Assembly: GCF_004217445.1 (NCBI RefSeq)
Contig: NZ_SHKX01000013.1
Coordinates: 1 to 64,000 of the forward strand
Direction of reading: 5' to 3'
DNA length: 64,000 nucleotides
From: Fluviicoccus keumensis
GTDB taxonomy: Bacteria > Pseudomonadota > Gammaproteobacteria > Pseudomonadales > Moraxellaceae
A program made the position numbers and the translations under genes. Shown in pieces: positions 36,376 through 44,935 of the stretch (positions are counted from its first letter, which is position 1; every line of letters starts with the position of its first letter). The notes under the pieces were generated by a model that was not told where the DNA came from, did not search any database, and worked only from the letters and a program-made list of their open reading frames with translations.

Positions 36376-36690
36376 ATGCCTTTGTCCATTACCGAGAAAA
36401 AACGCTTCCGCCAGATCGGCCACCAGCTGAATCCTGTCGTCCTGCTGGGGGGGCAAGGCCTGTCCGAAGCCGTGCTGGCGGAGATCGAACGCGCCCTGGA
36501 GGATCATGAGCTGATCAAGGTCCGCATCGGCGGTGAAGATCGCGAAGCGCGCCGCGAGGCGATTGAAGCGATCGCCGCCCAAACCCGCAGCGAAGCGGTG
36601 CAGATCATCGGCAAGATCGTGCTGCTGTACCGCGCGGCGAAGAATCCGCACCCGAAGTTGTCAAACGTCCTGCGCCATTCCGCCGGTTGA
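36376..36690 (+). CDS. yhbY: YhbY/CRS1 family RNA-binding protein
   Basis: The 104-residue protein is a single CRM (CRS1-YhbY) domain that associates with pre-50S particles in E. coli. The start MPLSITEKKRFRQIGHQLNPVVLLGGQGL has the GxxG loop in the form GGQGL; KVRIGGEDREARREAIEAIAAQTRSEAVQIIGKIVLLYRAAKNP completes the domain. It is divergent from rlmE across 66 bp of AT-rich DNA that must hold both promoters. Confidence 0.93.
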   Translation: MPLSITEKKRFRQIGHQLNPVVLLGGQGLSEAVLAEIERALEDHELIKVRIGGEDREARREAIEAIAAQTRSEAVQIIGKIVLLYRAAKNPHPKLSNVLRHSAG

Positions 36691-36807
36691 CCGGGCCGTC
36701 GCCCGTCGGGCCCGATTGACAGCCCGGCGGCGCTGGCCGATAACTGGCGGCATGACCGCACTGCCGCCGTCCCATACTGACAAGAACAACACGGGATATC
36801 CCACACC

Positions 36808-37533
36808 ATGATCCGCCTTTGGCTGTCGCTTACGCTGCTGTGCCTGGCAACCGCCCCGGTATTCGCCCAGCCGGCCGCCAACGGCAATGACCTGGATGCG
36901 CTGCGTTCCCGCCTGAGCACGGACTGGCTGCTGGTGCGCAACGATCGCCTGCACCGCATCAAGACCTATGCCCGGCTGGAAGACGGCAAGCGCTATCGCT
37001 CGTTCAAGGTGGAAGCGACGCTGGATGTGCGCATGGAACCGCTGGCGCGGGTGATGCTGGATTTCGAAAACTACACGCGCTGGTTCTGGAAAACCCTGGA
37101 GTCGCGCCTGCTGCGGAAGGAGTCCGCCACCGAATATTATGTCTACATGATTCATGATGCGCCGTACGGCCTGCCTGACCGCGACACCATTCTCAAGGCG
37201 GTGATTGAACCGCAAACGAAAAACCATCCGTATGTGCTGCTCAGGACCACTGCCGTTCCCGACATGCTGCCGCCCAAACCGCCGCTGGTGCGGGTGGTGT
37301 CGGAAGAAATCTCCGTCCGCTTCATGCCGTTGCCCAACCAGCAGGTGCAATTGGAAGTGGAGGGATACTTTGATCCGGGCGGCGTGATTCCGCCGTGGGC
37401 CGCCAACCTGGTGCAACGCACCGCGCCTTACGCCGTGGTGCTGGCCATGCAGCAACGCACCGATTTGCCCGAGTACCGCCAAGGCACGTCTCCCCTGCCC
37501 TTTCCCGTTTACGATTATGACGAGCAACCCTGA
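36808..37533 (+). CDS. Exported START-domain (SRPBCC fold) protein, copy 2
   Basis: The 241-residue protein has a signal peptide (MIRLWLSLTLLCLATAPVFA) and one START-like domain: WLLVRNDRLHRIKTYARLEDGKRYRSFKVEATLDV, WFWKTLESRLL, APYGLPDRDTI, and GYFDPGGVIPPWAANLVQRTAPYAVV. It is clearly paralogous to the protein at 48380 (shared KKYRSFK/KRYRSFK, RWFW, GLP.RD, DPGG.VP.WA.N.VQR.APY) and more distantly to the one at 10722. The gene stands alone, 117 bp after yhbY. A lipid or other hydrophobic ligand is likely but unproven. Confidence 0.8.
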   Translation: MIRLWLSLTLLCLATAPVFAQPAANGNDLDALRSRLSTDWLLVRNDRLHRIKTYARLEDGKRYRSFKVEATLDVRMEPLARVMLDFENYTRWFWKTLESRLLRKESATEYYVYMIHDAPYGLPDRDTILKAVIEPQTKNHPYVLLRTTAVPDMLPPKPPLVRVVSEEISVRFMPLPNQQVQLEVEGYFDPGGVIPPWAANLVQRTAPYAVVLAMQQRTDLPEYRQGTSPLPFPVYDYDEQP

Positions 37534-37579
37534 CGCCGCCGGATAAACGGGCGGCTCCGGGGCAGGAATTTCACTACAC

Positions 37580-37605
37580 TGGTGCACATGCACCACGCCG
37601 GTGCG
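37580..37605 (+). promoter_or_regulatory. NtrC-like upstream activating site
   Basis: TGCACC-N5-GGTGCG at 37589-37605 matches the 17-bp NtrC consensus TGCAC[CT]-N5-GGTGCA at all but the last base. A further inverted half-site (TGGTGCA at 37580-37586) forms a perfect 7-bp palindrome with TGCACCA at 37589-37595. The site is centred about 80 bp before the predicted sigma-54 start point, a normal enhancer position. Confidence 0.65.
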
Positions 37606-37645
37606 CGAGACCCGTTGCGAACGACATATTCCCGTCAGAAAAGCA

Positions 37646-37661
37646 TGGCACAACTCTTGCT
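37646..37661 (+). promoter_or_regulatory. Sigma-54 (RpoN) promoter of the amidoligase operon
   Basis: TGGCAC at 37646-37651, 5 nt, and TTGCT at 37657-37661 reproduce the -24/-12 consensus TGGCAC-N5-TTGC[AT] exactly, with the right 10-nt spacing between GG and GC. The predicted start point near 37672 leaves a 34-nt leader with GGGAG before the GTG start. Confidence 0.75.
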
Positions 37662-37705
37662 CCGGTGGCTGGACCTGCCACGTTTTCCGCAGACGGGAGC
37701 CTGCC

Positions 37706-40700
37706 GTGTCCATCCATGTCGCCCTGAACCATGTCACGCATTATCGCTATGACCGCGCCATCAACGTCGGCCCGCAAGTGGTGCGCCTGCGCCCTGCGCC
37801 GCATTGCCGCACCCGCATTCTCTCCTACTCGCTGAAAGTCACGCCCGAAAAGCATTTCATCAACTGGCAGCAGGATCCGCAGTCCAACTATCTGGCGCGG
37901 CTGGTGTTTCCGGAAAAGACGGAAGAGCTGCGTATCGAGGTCGATCTGGTCGCCGAAATGTCGGTGATCAATCCCTTCGACTTCTTTCTGGAACCGCACG
38001 CTGAAAAGATTCCCTTCGATTACCGCGACCCGACGCTGCTGCACGAACTGGCGCCGTATCTGGTGACGCTGCCGCTGTCGCCCCTCTTCCGCGAATATCT
38101 GGCGAAAGTGCCGCGCGAGCCGAAGGCGACCGTCAATTTCCTGGTGGAACTGAACCAGCGCGTCTATCAGGATGTGAATTACCTGATCCGGCTGGAACCG
38201 GGGGTGCAATCGCCGGAGGAAACGCTGGAGAAGGGCTCGGGCTCCTGCCGCGATTCGGCCTGGCTGCTGGTGCAGTTGCTGCGGCATCTGGGGCTGGCGG
38301 CGCGCTTTGTCTCGGGCTACCTGATCCAGCTGACGCCGGATGTGAAGGCGCTGGACGGCCCGTCCGGTCCGTCCGCCGACTTTACTGACCTGCACGCCTG
38401 GTGCGAAGTCTACCTGCCCGGCGCGGGCTGGGTGGGGCTGGACCCGACCTCGGGCCTGTTTGCCGGCGAAGGCCATCTGCCGCTGGCATGCAGTCCGGAG
38501 CCATCTTCCGCCGCGCCGATCACCGGTCTGACCGACCAGTGCGAGGTGGAATTCCAGCACCACATGAAGGTGGAGCGCATCTGGGAAGCGCCGCGCGTCA
38601 CCAAGCCTTATACCGAGGAACAATGGGCGGCGATCGAGGCGCTGGGTCACGAGATCGACCGTCACCTGCGCGAGCGCGATGTGCGCCTGACCATGGGCGG
38701 CGAGCCGACCTTCGTGGCCGTGGATGATCCCGACGGCGAGGAATGGAATACCGCCGCGCTCGGTCCAACCAAGCGCTACCGGGCGTTAGAGCTGTTCAAG
38801 CGCCTGCGTGACAAGTATGCGCCGCAAGGCCTCTGCCACTTTGGCCAGGGCAAGTGGTATCCCGGCGAGCAGCTGCCGCGCTGGTCGCTGAACTGCTTCT
38901 GGCGCAAGGACGGCGAGCCGGTGTGGCTGGACAACAGCCTCTACGCCGACGAGCGCAAGCACTATGGCGCGGACACGGCGCTGGCCGCCGAATTCCTGCA
39001 CGGCCTGGCCGCCCGCCTTGGCCTGGACAGCCAGTATGTCTTTCCCGCTTATGAGGATGCGTTCTATTACCTGTGGAAGGAGCGCAAGCTGCCGGTGAAC
39101 GTTGATCCGCTGGATTCGCGCCTGAGCGATCCGCTGGAGCGGGCGCGGATGGCGAAGGTCTTCAGCCAAGGTCTCGACAAGGTAATCGGCCATGTGTTGC
39201 CGCTGGCACGCAATCCGCGCAGCGCCGCCTGGCAGACCGGGCCGTGGTTCCTGCGCGGGGAACACTGTTTCCTGATTCCCGGCGACTCCCCGATCGGCTA
39301 CCGCTTGCCGCTGGACGGCCAGCCCTGGGTCAGCGAGGCGGATTACCCCTATATCCATCAGCCCGATCCGGCGCAGCCCTTCGGCCGCCTGAAGCCGCAT
39401 GCCGCCCTGCGTTATCAGTTGCAGCATAGCGTGCATCCCGGTGAAGTCTTGAAAACGTTGCCGGAGCAGAAAAAATCCGCCGCGCAGCTGACGCGAACCG
39501 CGCTGTGCGCCGAACCGCGCGACGGCAAGCTGTACCTGTTCATGCCGCCGCTGACGCAACTGGACGACTATCTGGAACTGGTGGCCGCGATCGAGGCGAC
39601 CGCCGGGGCACTGGGCATGCCGGTGATCATGGAAGGCTACGAACCGCCCTCCGACCCGCGCCTGACCCATTTCCGCATTACCCCCGATCCGGGCGTCATC
39701 GAGGTCAATATCCACCCGTCAGCAGGCTGGGACGACCTGGTCGAGCGCACCACCCACCTCTACGAGGCCGCGCACCAGTGCCGCCTGACCACGGAGAAAT
39801 TCATGGTCGACGGCCGCCATACCGGCACCGGCGGCGGCAACCATTTCGTGCTGGGCGGCGCGACGCCCGGCGACTCGCCGTTCCTGCGCCGTCCCGACCT
39901 GCTGCGCAGCCTGATCAGCTACTGGCACAACCATCCGTCGCTGTCCTACCTGTTCTCGGGGCTGTTCATCGGCCCGACCTCGCAGGCGCCGCGCGTGGAC
40001 GAAGCCCGCAACGACTCGCTGTATGAACTGGAAATCGCCTTCAAGCAGTTCCCGCAACCCGGCTCCACTTGCCCGCCTTGGCTGGTGGACAGGCTGCTGC
40101 GCAACCTGCTGATCGACGTCACCGGCAACACCCATCGCGCCGAATTCTGCATCGACAAGCTGTATTCGCCGGATGGCCCGACCGGCCGCTTGGGCCTGCT
40201 GGAACTGCGCGCCTTCGAAATGCCGCCGCACGCGCGGATGAGCCTGGCGCAGCAACTGCTGCTGCGGGCGCTGCTGGCGCATTTCTGGGAAGAACCCTAC
40301 GCCCCGGAACGCCTGACCCGCTGGGGCACCGAGCTGCACGACCGCTTCCTGCTGCCGCACTTCGTCAAGCAGGACTTTGCCGATGTCATCGGCGACTTGC
40401 AGGAAGCGGGCTATGCCTTCCATCCGGAATGGTTCGACGCCCATTTCGAATTCCGCTTCCCCAAATACGGTGATTTCGCGGTGAAAGGCATGGCGCTGGA
40501 AGTGCGGCATGCGCTGGAGCCGTGGCATGTGATGGGTGAGGAAGGCGCGCCCGGCGGCACGGTGCGCTTTGTCGATTCGTCGGTGGAACGGGTACAGGTG
40601 AAGGTGACCGGCATGGCGCCGGACCGCTACACGCTGCTCTGCAACGGTCGGCCGGTGCCGCTACAGCCGACGGGCACGGTCGGGGAGTTCGTCGGTGGCG

Positions 40701-41002
40701 TGCGTTACCGCGCCTGGCAGCCGCCGTCCTGTCTGCATCCGACCATCGGCGTCGACTCGCCGCTGACCTTTGATCTGGTCGACTCGTGGCAGAAGCGCTC
40801 GCTGGGTGGCTGCCAGTATCACGTGATGCATCCGGGCGGGCGCAATTACGACAGTTTCCCGGTCAACGCCTTCGAGGCGGAAAGCCGCCGGCTGGCGCGC
40901 TTCTTCCGGCTGGGCCACACGCCGGGCCGCCTGGACGTGCCGACCGCCGAACGCCCGGGGGATTTCCCCTTCGTGCTAGACTTGCGCGCCAACCGACTTT
41001 GA
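37706..41002 (+). CDS. Transglutaminase-like / DUF2126 putative amidoligase fusion
   Basis: This 1098-residue cytoplasmic protein begins with a bacterial transglutaminase-like N-terminal domain and core: the triad is Cys181 (GSGSCRDSAW), His230 (DLHAWCEVYL) and Asp246 (VGLDPTSG). From about residue 320 it is the DUF2126 domain, assigned to the COOH-NH2 ligase (glutamine-synthetase-like) amidoligases, with LTMGGEPTFVAVDD, FGQGKWYPGEQLPRW, PDPGVIEVNIHPSAGWDDLV and HTGTGGGNHFVLGGA. I chose GTG 37706 because GGGAG precedes it at 6 nt and it lies 34 nt after a sigma-54 promoter. It is the first gene of a three-gene operon; the next genes encode an ATP-grasp/alpha-E ligase and a second transglutaminase. 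The substrate is unknown. Confidence 0.9.
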   Translation: MSIHVALNHVTHYRYDRAINVGPQVVRLRPAPHCRTRILSYSLKVTPEKHFINWQQDPQSNYLARLVFPEKTEELRIEVDLVAEMSVINPFDFFLEPHAEKIPFDYRDPTLLHELAPYLVTLPLSPLFREYLAKVPREPKATVNFLVELNQRVYQDVNYLIRLEPGVQSPEETLEKGSGSCRDSAWLLVQLLRHLGLAARFVSGYLIQLTPDVKALDGPSGPSADFTDLHAWCEVYLPGAGWVGLDPTSGLFAGEGHLPLACSPEPSSAAPITGLTDQCEVEFQHHMKVERIWEAPRVTKPYTEEQWAAIEALGHEIDRHLRERDVRLTMGGEPTFVAVDDPDGEEWNTAALGPTKRYRALELFKRLRDKYAPQGLCHFGQGKWYPGEQLPRWSLNCFWRKDGEPVWLDNSLYADERKHYGADTALAAEFLHGLAARLGLDSQYVFPAYEDAFYYLWKERKLPVNVDPLDSRLSDPLERARMAKVFSQGLDKVIGHVLPLARNPRSAAWQTGPWFLRGEHCFLIPGDSPIGYRLPLDGQPWVSEADYPYIHQPDPAQPFGRLKPHAALRYQLQHSVHPGEVLKTLPEQKKSAAQLTRTALCAEPRDGKLYLFMPPLTQLDDYLELVAAIEATAGALGMPVIMEGYEPPSDPRLTHFRITPDPGVIEVNIHPSAGWDDLVERTTHLYEAAHQCRLTTEKFMVDGRHTGTGGGNHFVLGGATPGDSPFLRRPDLLRSLISYWHNHPSLSYLFSGLFIGPTSQAPRVDEARNDSLYELEIAFKQFPQPGSTCPPWLVDRLLRNLLIDVTGNTHRAEFCIDKLYSPDGPTGRLGLLELRAFEMPPHARMSLAQQLLLRALLAHFWEEPYAPERLTRWGTELHDRFLLPHFVKQDFADVIGDLQEAGYAFHPEWFDAHFEFRFPKYGDFAVKGMALEVRHALEPWHVMGEEGAPGGTVRFVDSSVERVQVKVTGMAPDRYTLLCNGRPVPLQPTGTVGEFVGGVRYRAWQPPSCLHPTIGVDSPLTFDLVDSWQKRSLGGCQYHVMHPGGRNYDSFPVNAFEAESRRLARFFRLGHTPGRLDVPTAERPGDFPFVLDLRANRL

Positions 41003-41079
41003 ACGACGTCCTGATCCATCATGCCCGCGCCCTGGCCCGCCAGCGCGCGCGGCCGGGCGTCCCGGAAACCACGCGAGCC

Positions 41080-43554
41080 ATGACCGACCTGTTTGCCGCC
41101 CTGCCCGACGAGCCCGACCGTTATCACGAGATCTTCACGGCCGAGGGCGAGGTGCATCCGCACTGGCGGGATTTCCACGCCCTGCTGGCGGCGATGACAC
41201 CGGAGCAGATGCAGCACCGCACCGAACTGGTGGAGCGGCTGGTGCAGGAAAACGGCATTACCTACAACATTTACAGCACCGCCACCGACACCAGCCGTCC
41301 CTGGCGGCTGGGTTCGGTGCCGAACCTCATCCCGGCGGCGGAATGGCAGGAAATCGCGGCGGGCATCGCCCAGCGCGCCGACCTGCTGAACCGGGTGCTG
41401 GCCGATCTCTACGGCCCGCAAACGCTGCTGGCGGAAGGCCTGCTGCCGCCGGAACTGGTCTTCGGCCACAATAATTTCCTGTGGCCGTGCCGGGGCATGC
41501 AGCCGCCGGGCGGCCTGTTCCTGCATGTCTACGCCGCTGACCTGGCCCGCGGGCCGGACGGGCACTGGTCGGTCATGGCCGACCGCACCCAGGCGCCTTC
41601 CGGCATGGGCTATGCGCTGGAAAACCGGCAGATCGTCGCGCGCGCCTTCCCCGAGTTGTACAAGCAGTTGCAGGTGCAGTCGCTGACCGGCTTCTTCCAG
41701 GCGCTGCAACAGACGCTGGCCCGGCTGGCCCCGACGCGCGGCGAGCCGCCGCTGATCGTGCTGCTGACGCCCGGCCGCTACAACGAAACCTATTTCGAGC
41801 ATGTCTACCTGGCACGCCAGCTGGCGATGCCGCTGGTGGAAGGCAGCGACCTGACCGTGCGCCAGTCGGTGGTCTACCTGAAGACGCTGAACGGGCTGAA
41901 GCGCGTCCACGCCATCCTGCGCCGTTTGGATGACGATTTTTGCGACCCGCTGGAACTGCGCAGCGACTCGGCCCTGGGCGTGCCCGGCCTGCTGGAAGCG
42001 GCGCGCGCCGGCACCGTGCTGATCGCCAACGCGCTGGGCTCCGGGGTACTGGAAACGCCCGGCCTGCACGGCTTCCTGCCGCGCATCGCCGAATTCCTGC
42101 TGGGCGAGGCGCTGGAAATGCCGTCGCTGGACACCTGGTGGTGCGGCGAGGCCCCGGCGCTGGAAGAAGCACTGGAGCGATTGCCGGAACTGGTGATCAA
42201 ACCCACCTTCCCCTCGCAGCGCTTCGATCCGGTGTTCGGCAAGTCGCTGGACAAGGCGGGGCTGGCGGAGATGCGGCGGCGCATCGCCCGCCGCCCGTAC
42301 GCCTATGTGGCGCAGGAACTGAAAAAGCTGTCGCTGGCACCAGTGTGGCAAAGCCGCGAGGGTCGTTTCACCGCCCGCTCGGCCGCAATGCGCGTCTACG
42401 CCGTCGCCACCGAAAAAGGCTGGCTGGTGATGCCCGGCGGCCTGACCCGCGTGGCGGGCAAGGAAGCGCAGGAAGTGGTGTCGATGCAGCGCGGCGGCAT
42501 CAGCAAGGATACCTGGGTCTGCTTCAGCCCCAGCACCCGTCGCGAAACCCCGGCGGTGCGGCCGCTGGGCGTCAGCGACCTGCTGCGCCAGGACCCCTAC
42601 CTGCCGTCGCGGGTGGCGGAAAACATGTTCTGGTTGGGCCGCTATGCCGAACGCTGCGACAACAATGCCCGGCTGCTGCGTTCGGCGCTGTCGCGGCTGG
42701 TGGAAGTGGCCGGCGACGACGACTCCGGGCTGGAAGTGGCGCTGGATACCTGCCGCTTTCTCGGCCTGCTGGAGGAAGACGACGATCCGGCGCTGAAGCT
42801 GACCGCGTCCCTGTGTGAAAGCGAAGGCGGCAGCCTGCGCGGCTCGCTGGGCTCGCTGATCTGGTGCGCCTCGCAGGTGCGCAGCCGCCTGTCGCATGAA
42901 AACTGGATCGCCATTGTCGACCTGGAACAGGAAGCCGACCGGCTACAGCCGGGGGTGATGGCGATCGGTGATTCGCTGGTCTTCCTCGACCGGCTGCTGA
43001 TGTCGCTGTCGTCACTGGCCGGTTTCGCCATGGACGACATGACCCAGGACAACAGCTGGCGCTTCCTGATGATCGGGCGACGGCTGGAACGGCTGCAATT
43101 CCTGGCTTCGGCCATCGCCCGGCTGCTGGAAACCCCGGCGGCGACCGGCCGGACCGGTCTGGACTGGCTGCTGGAACTGGCCGACAGCACCATTACCTAC
43201 CGCAGCCGCTATCTCTCGACCGCGCAGCTGATTCCGGTGCTGGACCTGATCCTGCTTGACCCGGCCAACCCGCACGCGCTGATCTACCAGCTGGACAAGC
43301 TGGTCAGCTCGCTGAGACAGGTGGGCGATGACGAGGATTACGGACTGGCCGCCATCCGCGACCAGCTGGCGACGCTGGACCTGGGCGTGCTGGAAAGCGA
43401 GATGCAGTACCCCGCCCGCCTGCCCAAGGCGCTGGCGATCCTGGCGCGCCTGTTGCGCGACATCGCCGCCGCCGGGCTTGGCCTTTCCGACCAGCTGACG
43501 CTGCGCTATTTCGCGCATGTCGACAGCATCAGCCAGCCGACGGTATCGACCTGA
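41080..43554 (+). CDS. Circularly permuted ATP-grasp / alpha-E domain protein
   Basis: The 824-residue protein joins a circularly permuted ATP-grasp ligase (DUF404/407: YNIYSTATDTSRPWRLGSVPNLI, NNFLWPCRG, VMADRTQAPSGMGYALENR, GSGVLETPGLHGFLPRIAEFLLGEALEMPSLDTWWCGE) to a C-terminal helical alpha-E domain (DUF403) that begins SRVAENMFWLGRYAERCDNNARLLRS. Such proteins are predicted peptide or amide ligases. I start at ATG 41080, but the frame is open to a TTG at 40999 whose last two bases lie in the TGA stop of the upstream gene, and that start cannot be excluded. The downstream transglutaminase begins 1 bp after its stop. Confidence 0.88.
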   Translation: MTDLFAALPDEPDRYHEIFTAEGEVHPHWRDFHALLAAMTPEQMQHRTELVERLVQENGITYNIYSTATDTSRPWRLGSVPNLIPAAEWQEIAAGIAQRADLLNRVLADLYGPQTLLAEGLLPPELVFGHNNFLWPCRGMQPPGGLFLHVYAADLARGPDGHWSVMADRTQAPSGMGYALENRQIVARAFPELYKQLQVQSLTGFFQALQQTLARLAPTRGEPPLIVLLTPGRYNETYFEHVYLARQLAMPLVEGSDLTVRQSVVYLKTLNGLKRVHAILRRLDDDFCDPLELRSDSALGVPGLLEAARAGTVLIANALGSGVLETPGLHGFLPRIAEFLLGEALEMPSLDTWWCGEAPALEEALERLPELVIKPTFPSQRFDPVFGKSLDKAGLAEMRRRIARRPYAYVAQELKKLSLAPVWQSREGRFTARSAAMRVYAVATEKGWLVMPGGLTRVAGKEAQEVVSMQRGGISKDTWVCFSPSTRRETPAVRPLGVSDLLRQDPYLPSRVAENMFWLGRYAERCDNNARLLRSALSRLVEVAGDDDSGLEVALDTCRFLGLLEEDDDPALKLTASLCESEGGSLRGSLGSLIWCASQVRSRLSHENWIAIVDLEQEADRLQPGVMAIGDSLVFLDRLLMSLSSLAGFAMDDMTQDNSWRFLMIGRRLERLQFLASAIARLLETPAATGRTGLDWLLELADSTITYRSRYLSTAQLIPVLDLILLDPANPHALIYQLDKLVSSLRQVGDDEDYGLAAIRDQLATLDLGVLESEMQYPARLPKALAILARLLRDIAAAGLGLSDQLTLRYFAHVDSISQPTVST

Positions 43555-43555
43555 C

Positions 43556-44449
43556 ATGCCCGCCTACCACGTGATCCACGAAACCGAATACCGCTACCGC
43601 TGGCCGGTGTCGCTGTCGCAGCAGTTGCTGCACCTGCAGCCGCGCGACATGCCCTGGCAGCGTGTCCATGCCCGCTCGCTCACCGTCGAACCGCAGCCGG
43701 TGCAGATGCAACCGGGGACGGACAGTTTCGGCAATCCCTGTACGCGGCTGGAAATCAACCAGCCGCACACCGTGCTGCGCGTCAGCGCCGCGATGCATCT
43801 GGAAGTGCTGCCGCGCCCGCGACTCCTCGCCTTCGAGGATTCCCCGGCCTGGGAGTCCGTGGTGGAGTCCTGCCGCTACCACAGCGGCCCGGTGGACGAT
43901 GAGCAGCTGGAGGCGCTGCGCTACCGGCAGGAGTCGCCGTACATCCGCATCAAGCATGTCTTCGCCGACTACGCCCGGAAAAGCTTCACCCCCGGGCGGC
44001 CGCTGCTGGAAGCCGTGGATGCGCTGATGTCGCGCATCCACGCGGAATTCACCTTCGACCCCGAAGCCACCCACGTCGCCACGCCGCTGACGGAAGTGCT
44101 GGAACGCAAGCGCGGCGTCTGCCAGGACTTCGCGCACCTGATGCTGGCCTGCCTGCGCGCGCTGGGCATTCCCGCCCGTTACATCAGCGGCTACCTGCTG
44201 ACGCAGCCGCCGCCCGGCCAGCCGCGCCTGATTGGCGCCGACGCCTCGCATGCCTGGATATCGGTGTGGTGTCCGCAGGCGGGCTGGACCGACTTCGACC
44301 CCACCAACAACGTTGTCCCCGGCGTGGAGCACATTACGCTGGCCTGGGGCCGCGACTTCAGCGACGTGTCGCCGTTGCGCGGCGTCATCCTGGGCGGCGG
44401 CGACCATGACCTGGAAGTGCGGGTGACGGTGATGCCGGAAGACGAATAA
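43556..44449 (+). CDS. Transglutaminase-like cysteine protease family protein
   Basis: The 297-residue protein has the bacterial transglutaminase N-terminal beta domain (YHVIHETEYRYRWPVSLSQQLLHLQPR) followed by the core with an intact triad: Cys189 (KRGVCQDFAHLM), His232 (ASHAWISVW) and Asp248 (TDFDPTNN). It has no signal peptide and so should be cytoplasmic. The start ATG lies 1 bp after the stop of the ATP-grasp gene, so it is translationally coupled. In related loci this protein could cleave or transfer the peptide formed by the two ligases; that is inference from association. No Anbu-type protease gene, sometimes found in such operons, follows here. Confidence 0.9.
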   Translation: MPAYHVIHETEYRYRWPVSLSQQLLHLQPRDMPWQRVHARSLTVEPQPVQMQPGTDSFGNPCTRLEINQPHTVLRVSAAMHLEVLPRPRLLAFEDSPAWESVVESCRYHSGPVDDEQLEALRYRQESPYIRIKHVFADYARKSFTPGRPLLEAVDALMSRIHAEFTFDPEATHVATPLTEVLERKRGVCQDFAHLMLACLRALGIPARYISGYLLTQPPPGQPRLIGADASHAWISVWCPQAGWTDFDPTNNVVPGVEHITLAWGRDFSDVSPLRGVILGGGDHDLEVRVTVMPEDE

Positions 44450-44555
44450 GACCGCGCCCTGTCCCGCCGCCAGGGGGCTGCGGCAAGCGGACAATTGCAT
44501 TCCGGTCGGCGTCACCCTAGCATGGCGCAACCCCACCCGGCCAAGGACTTCCCCC

Positions 44556-44903
44556 ATGAAGAAACTGTCCCTCGGACTGACCCTGATCGCCCTCACCGGC
44601 TGTTCCGTCTTCCAGTCACCCGCCGTCGATCCCATTACCCAGGTCTCGCGCCTGGAGCCCGGTATGAGCAAGGAAACCGTGCGCCGCATGCTGGGCGAAC
44701 CGGCCAAAGCCGAGTTCAACAGCCGCGCCGACGCCTGGCACTATTGCCGCAGCAGCAAGACCGCCCATGAATTCGCCGTGGTCATGTTCTACGACGGCAA
44801 AGTCGCCTCCGCCCGCCAGTTCAGTGTCAAACTGGACGACGGCGCGGCCGCCGAACACTGCGAACAGGCGATCAAGCCGGTGCTGTTCCCGCCCGCGCGC
44901 TAA
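44556..44903 (+). CDS. BamE/SmpA-like small lipoprotein
   Basis: The 115-residue protein has a lipoprotein signal with lipobox LTGC (Cys16) and a small alpha/beta domain with the BamE/SmpA-type signature LEPGMSKETVRRMLGEP. Two more Cys (YCRSS and EHCEQ) may pair. BamE itself serves outer-membrane protein assembly, but this signature is shared by many lipoproteins of unknown role, so I do not call it bamE. It stands 106 bp after the transglutaminase gene and may have its own promoter. Confidence 0.72.
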   Translation: MKKLSLGLTLIALTGCSVFQSPAVDPITQVSRLEPGMSKETVRRMLGEPAKAEFNSRADAWHYCRSSKTAHEFAVVMFYDGKVASARQFSVKLDDGAAAEHCEQAIKPVLFPPAR

Positions 44904-44935
44904 ATCCCGCAACAGAGCCGGGGCGGTTCCGGCGC

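Noticed and set aside
36310..36651. Longer N-terminus for RlmE
   Set aside because: It would overlap yhbY antisense and the divergent promoter region, and the extra residues do not occur in RlmE as I know it. GTG 36309 fits the family length.
40846..42897. Long open frame opposite the ATP-grasp gene
   Set aside because: Antisense frames stay open in GC-rich DNA. The His/Gln/Arg/Ala-rich product has no domain, while the plus strand encodes a recognised family.
44556..44903. bamE itself
   Set aside because: Only the short LEPGMSKETVRRMLGEP signature matches; many lipoproteins share it and the context is not that of bamE.
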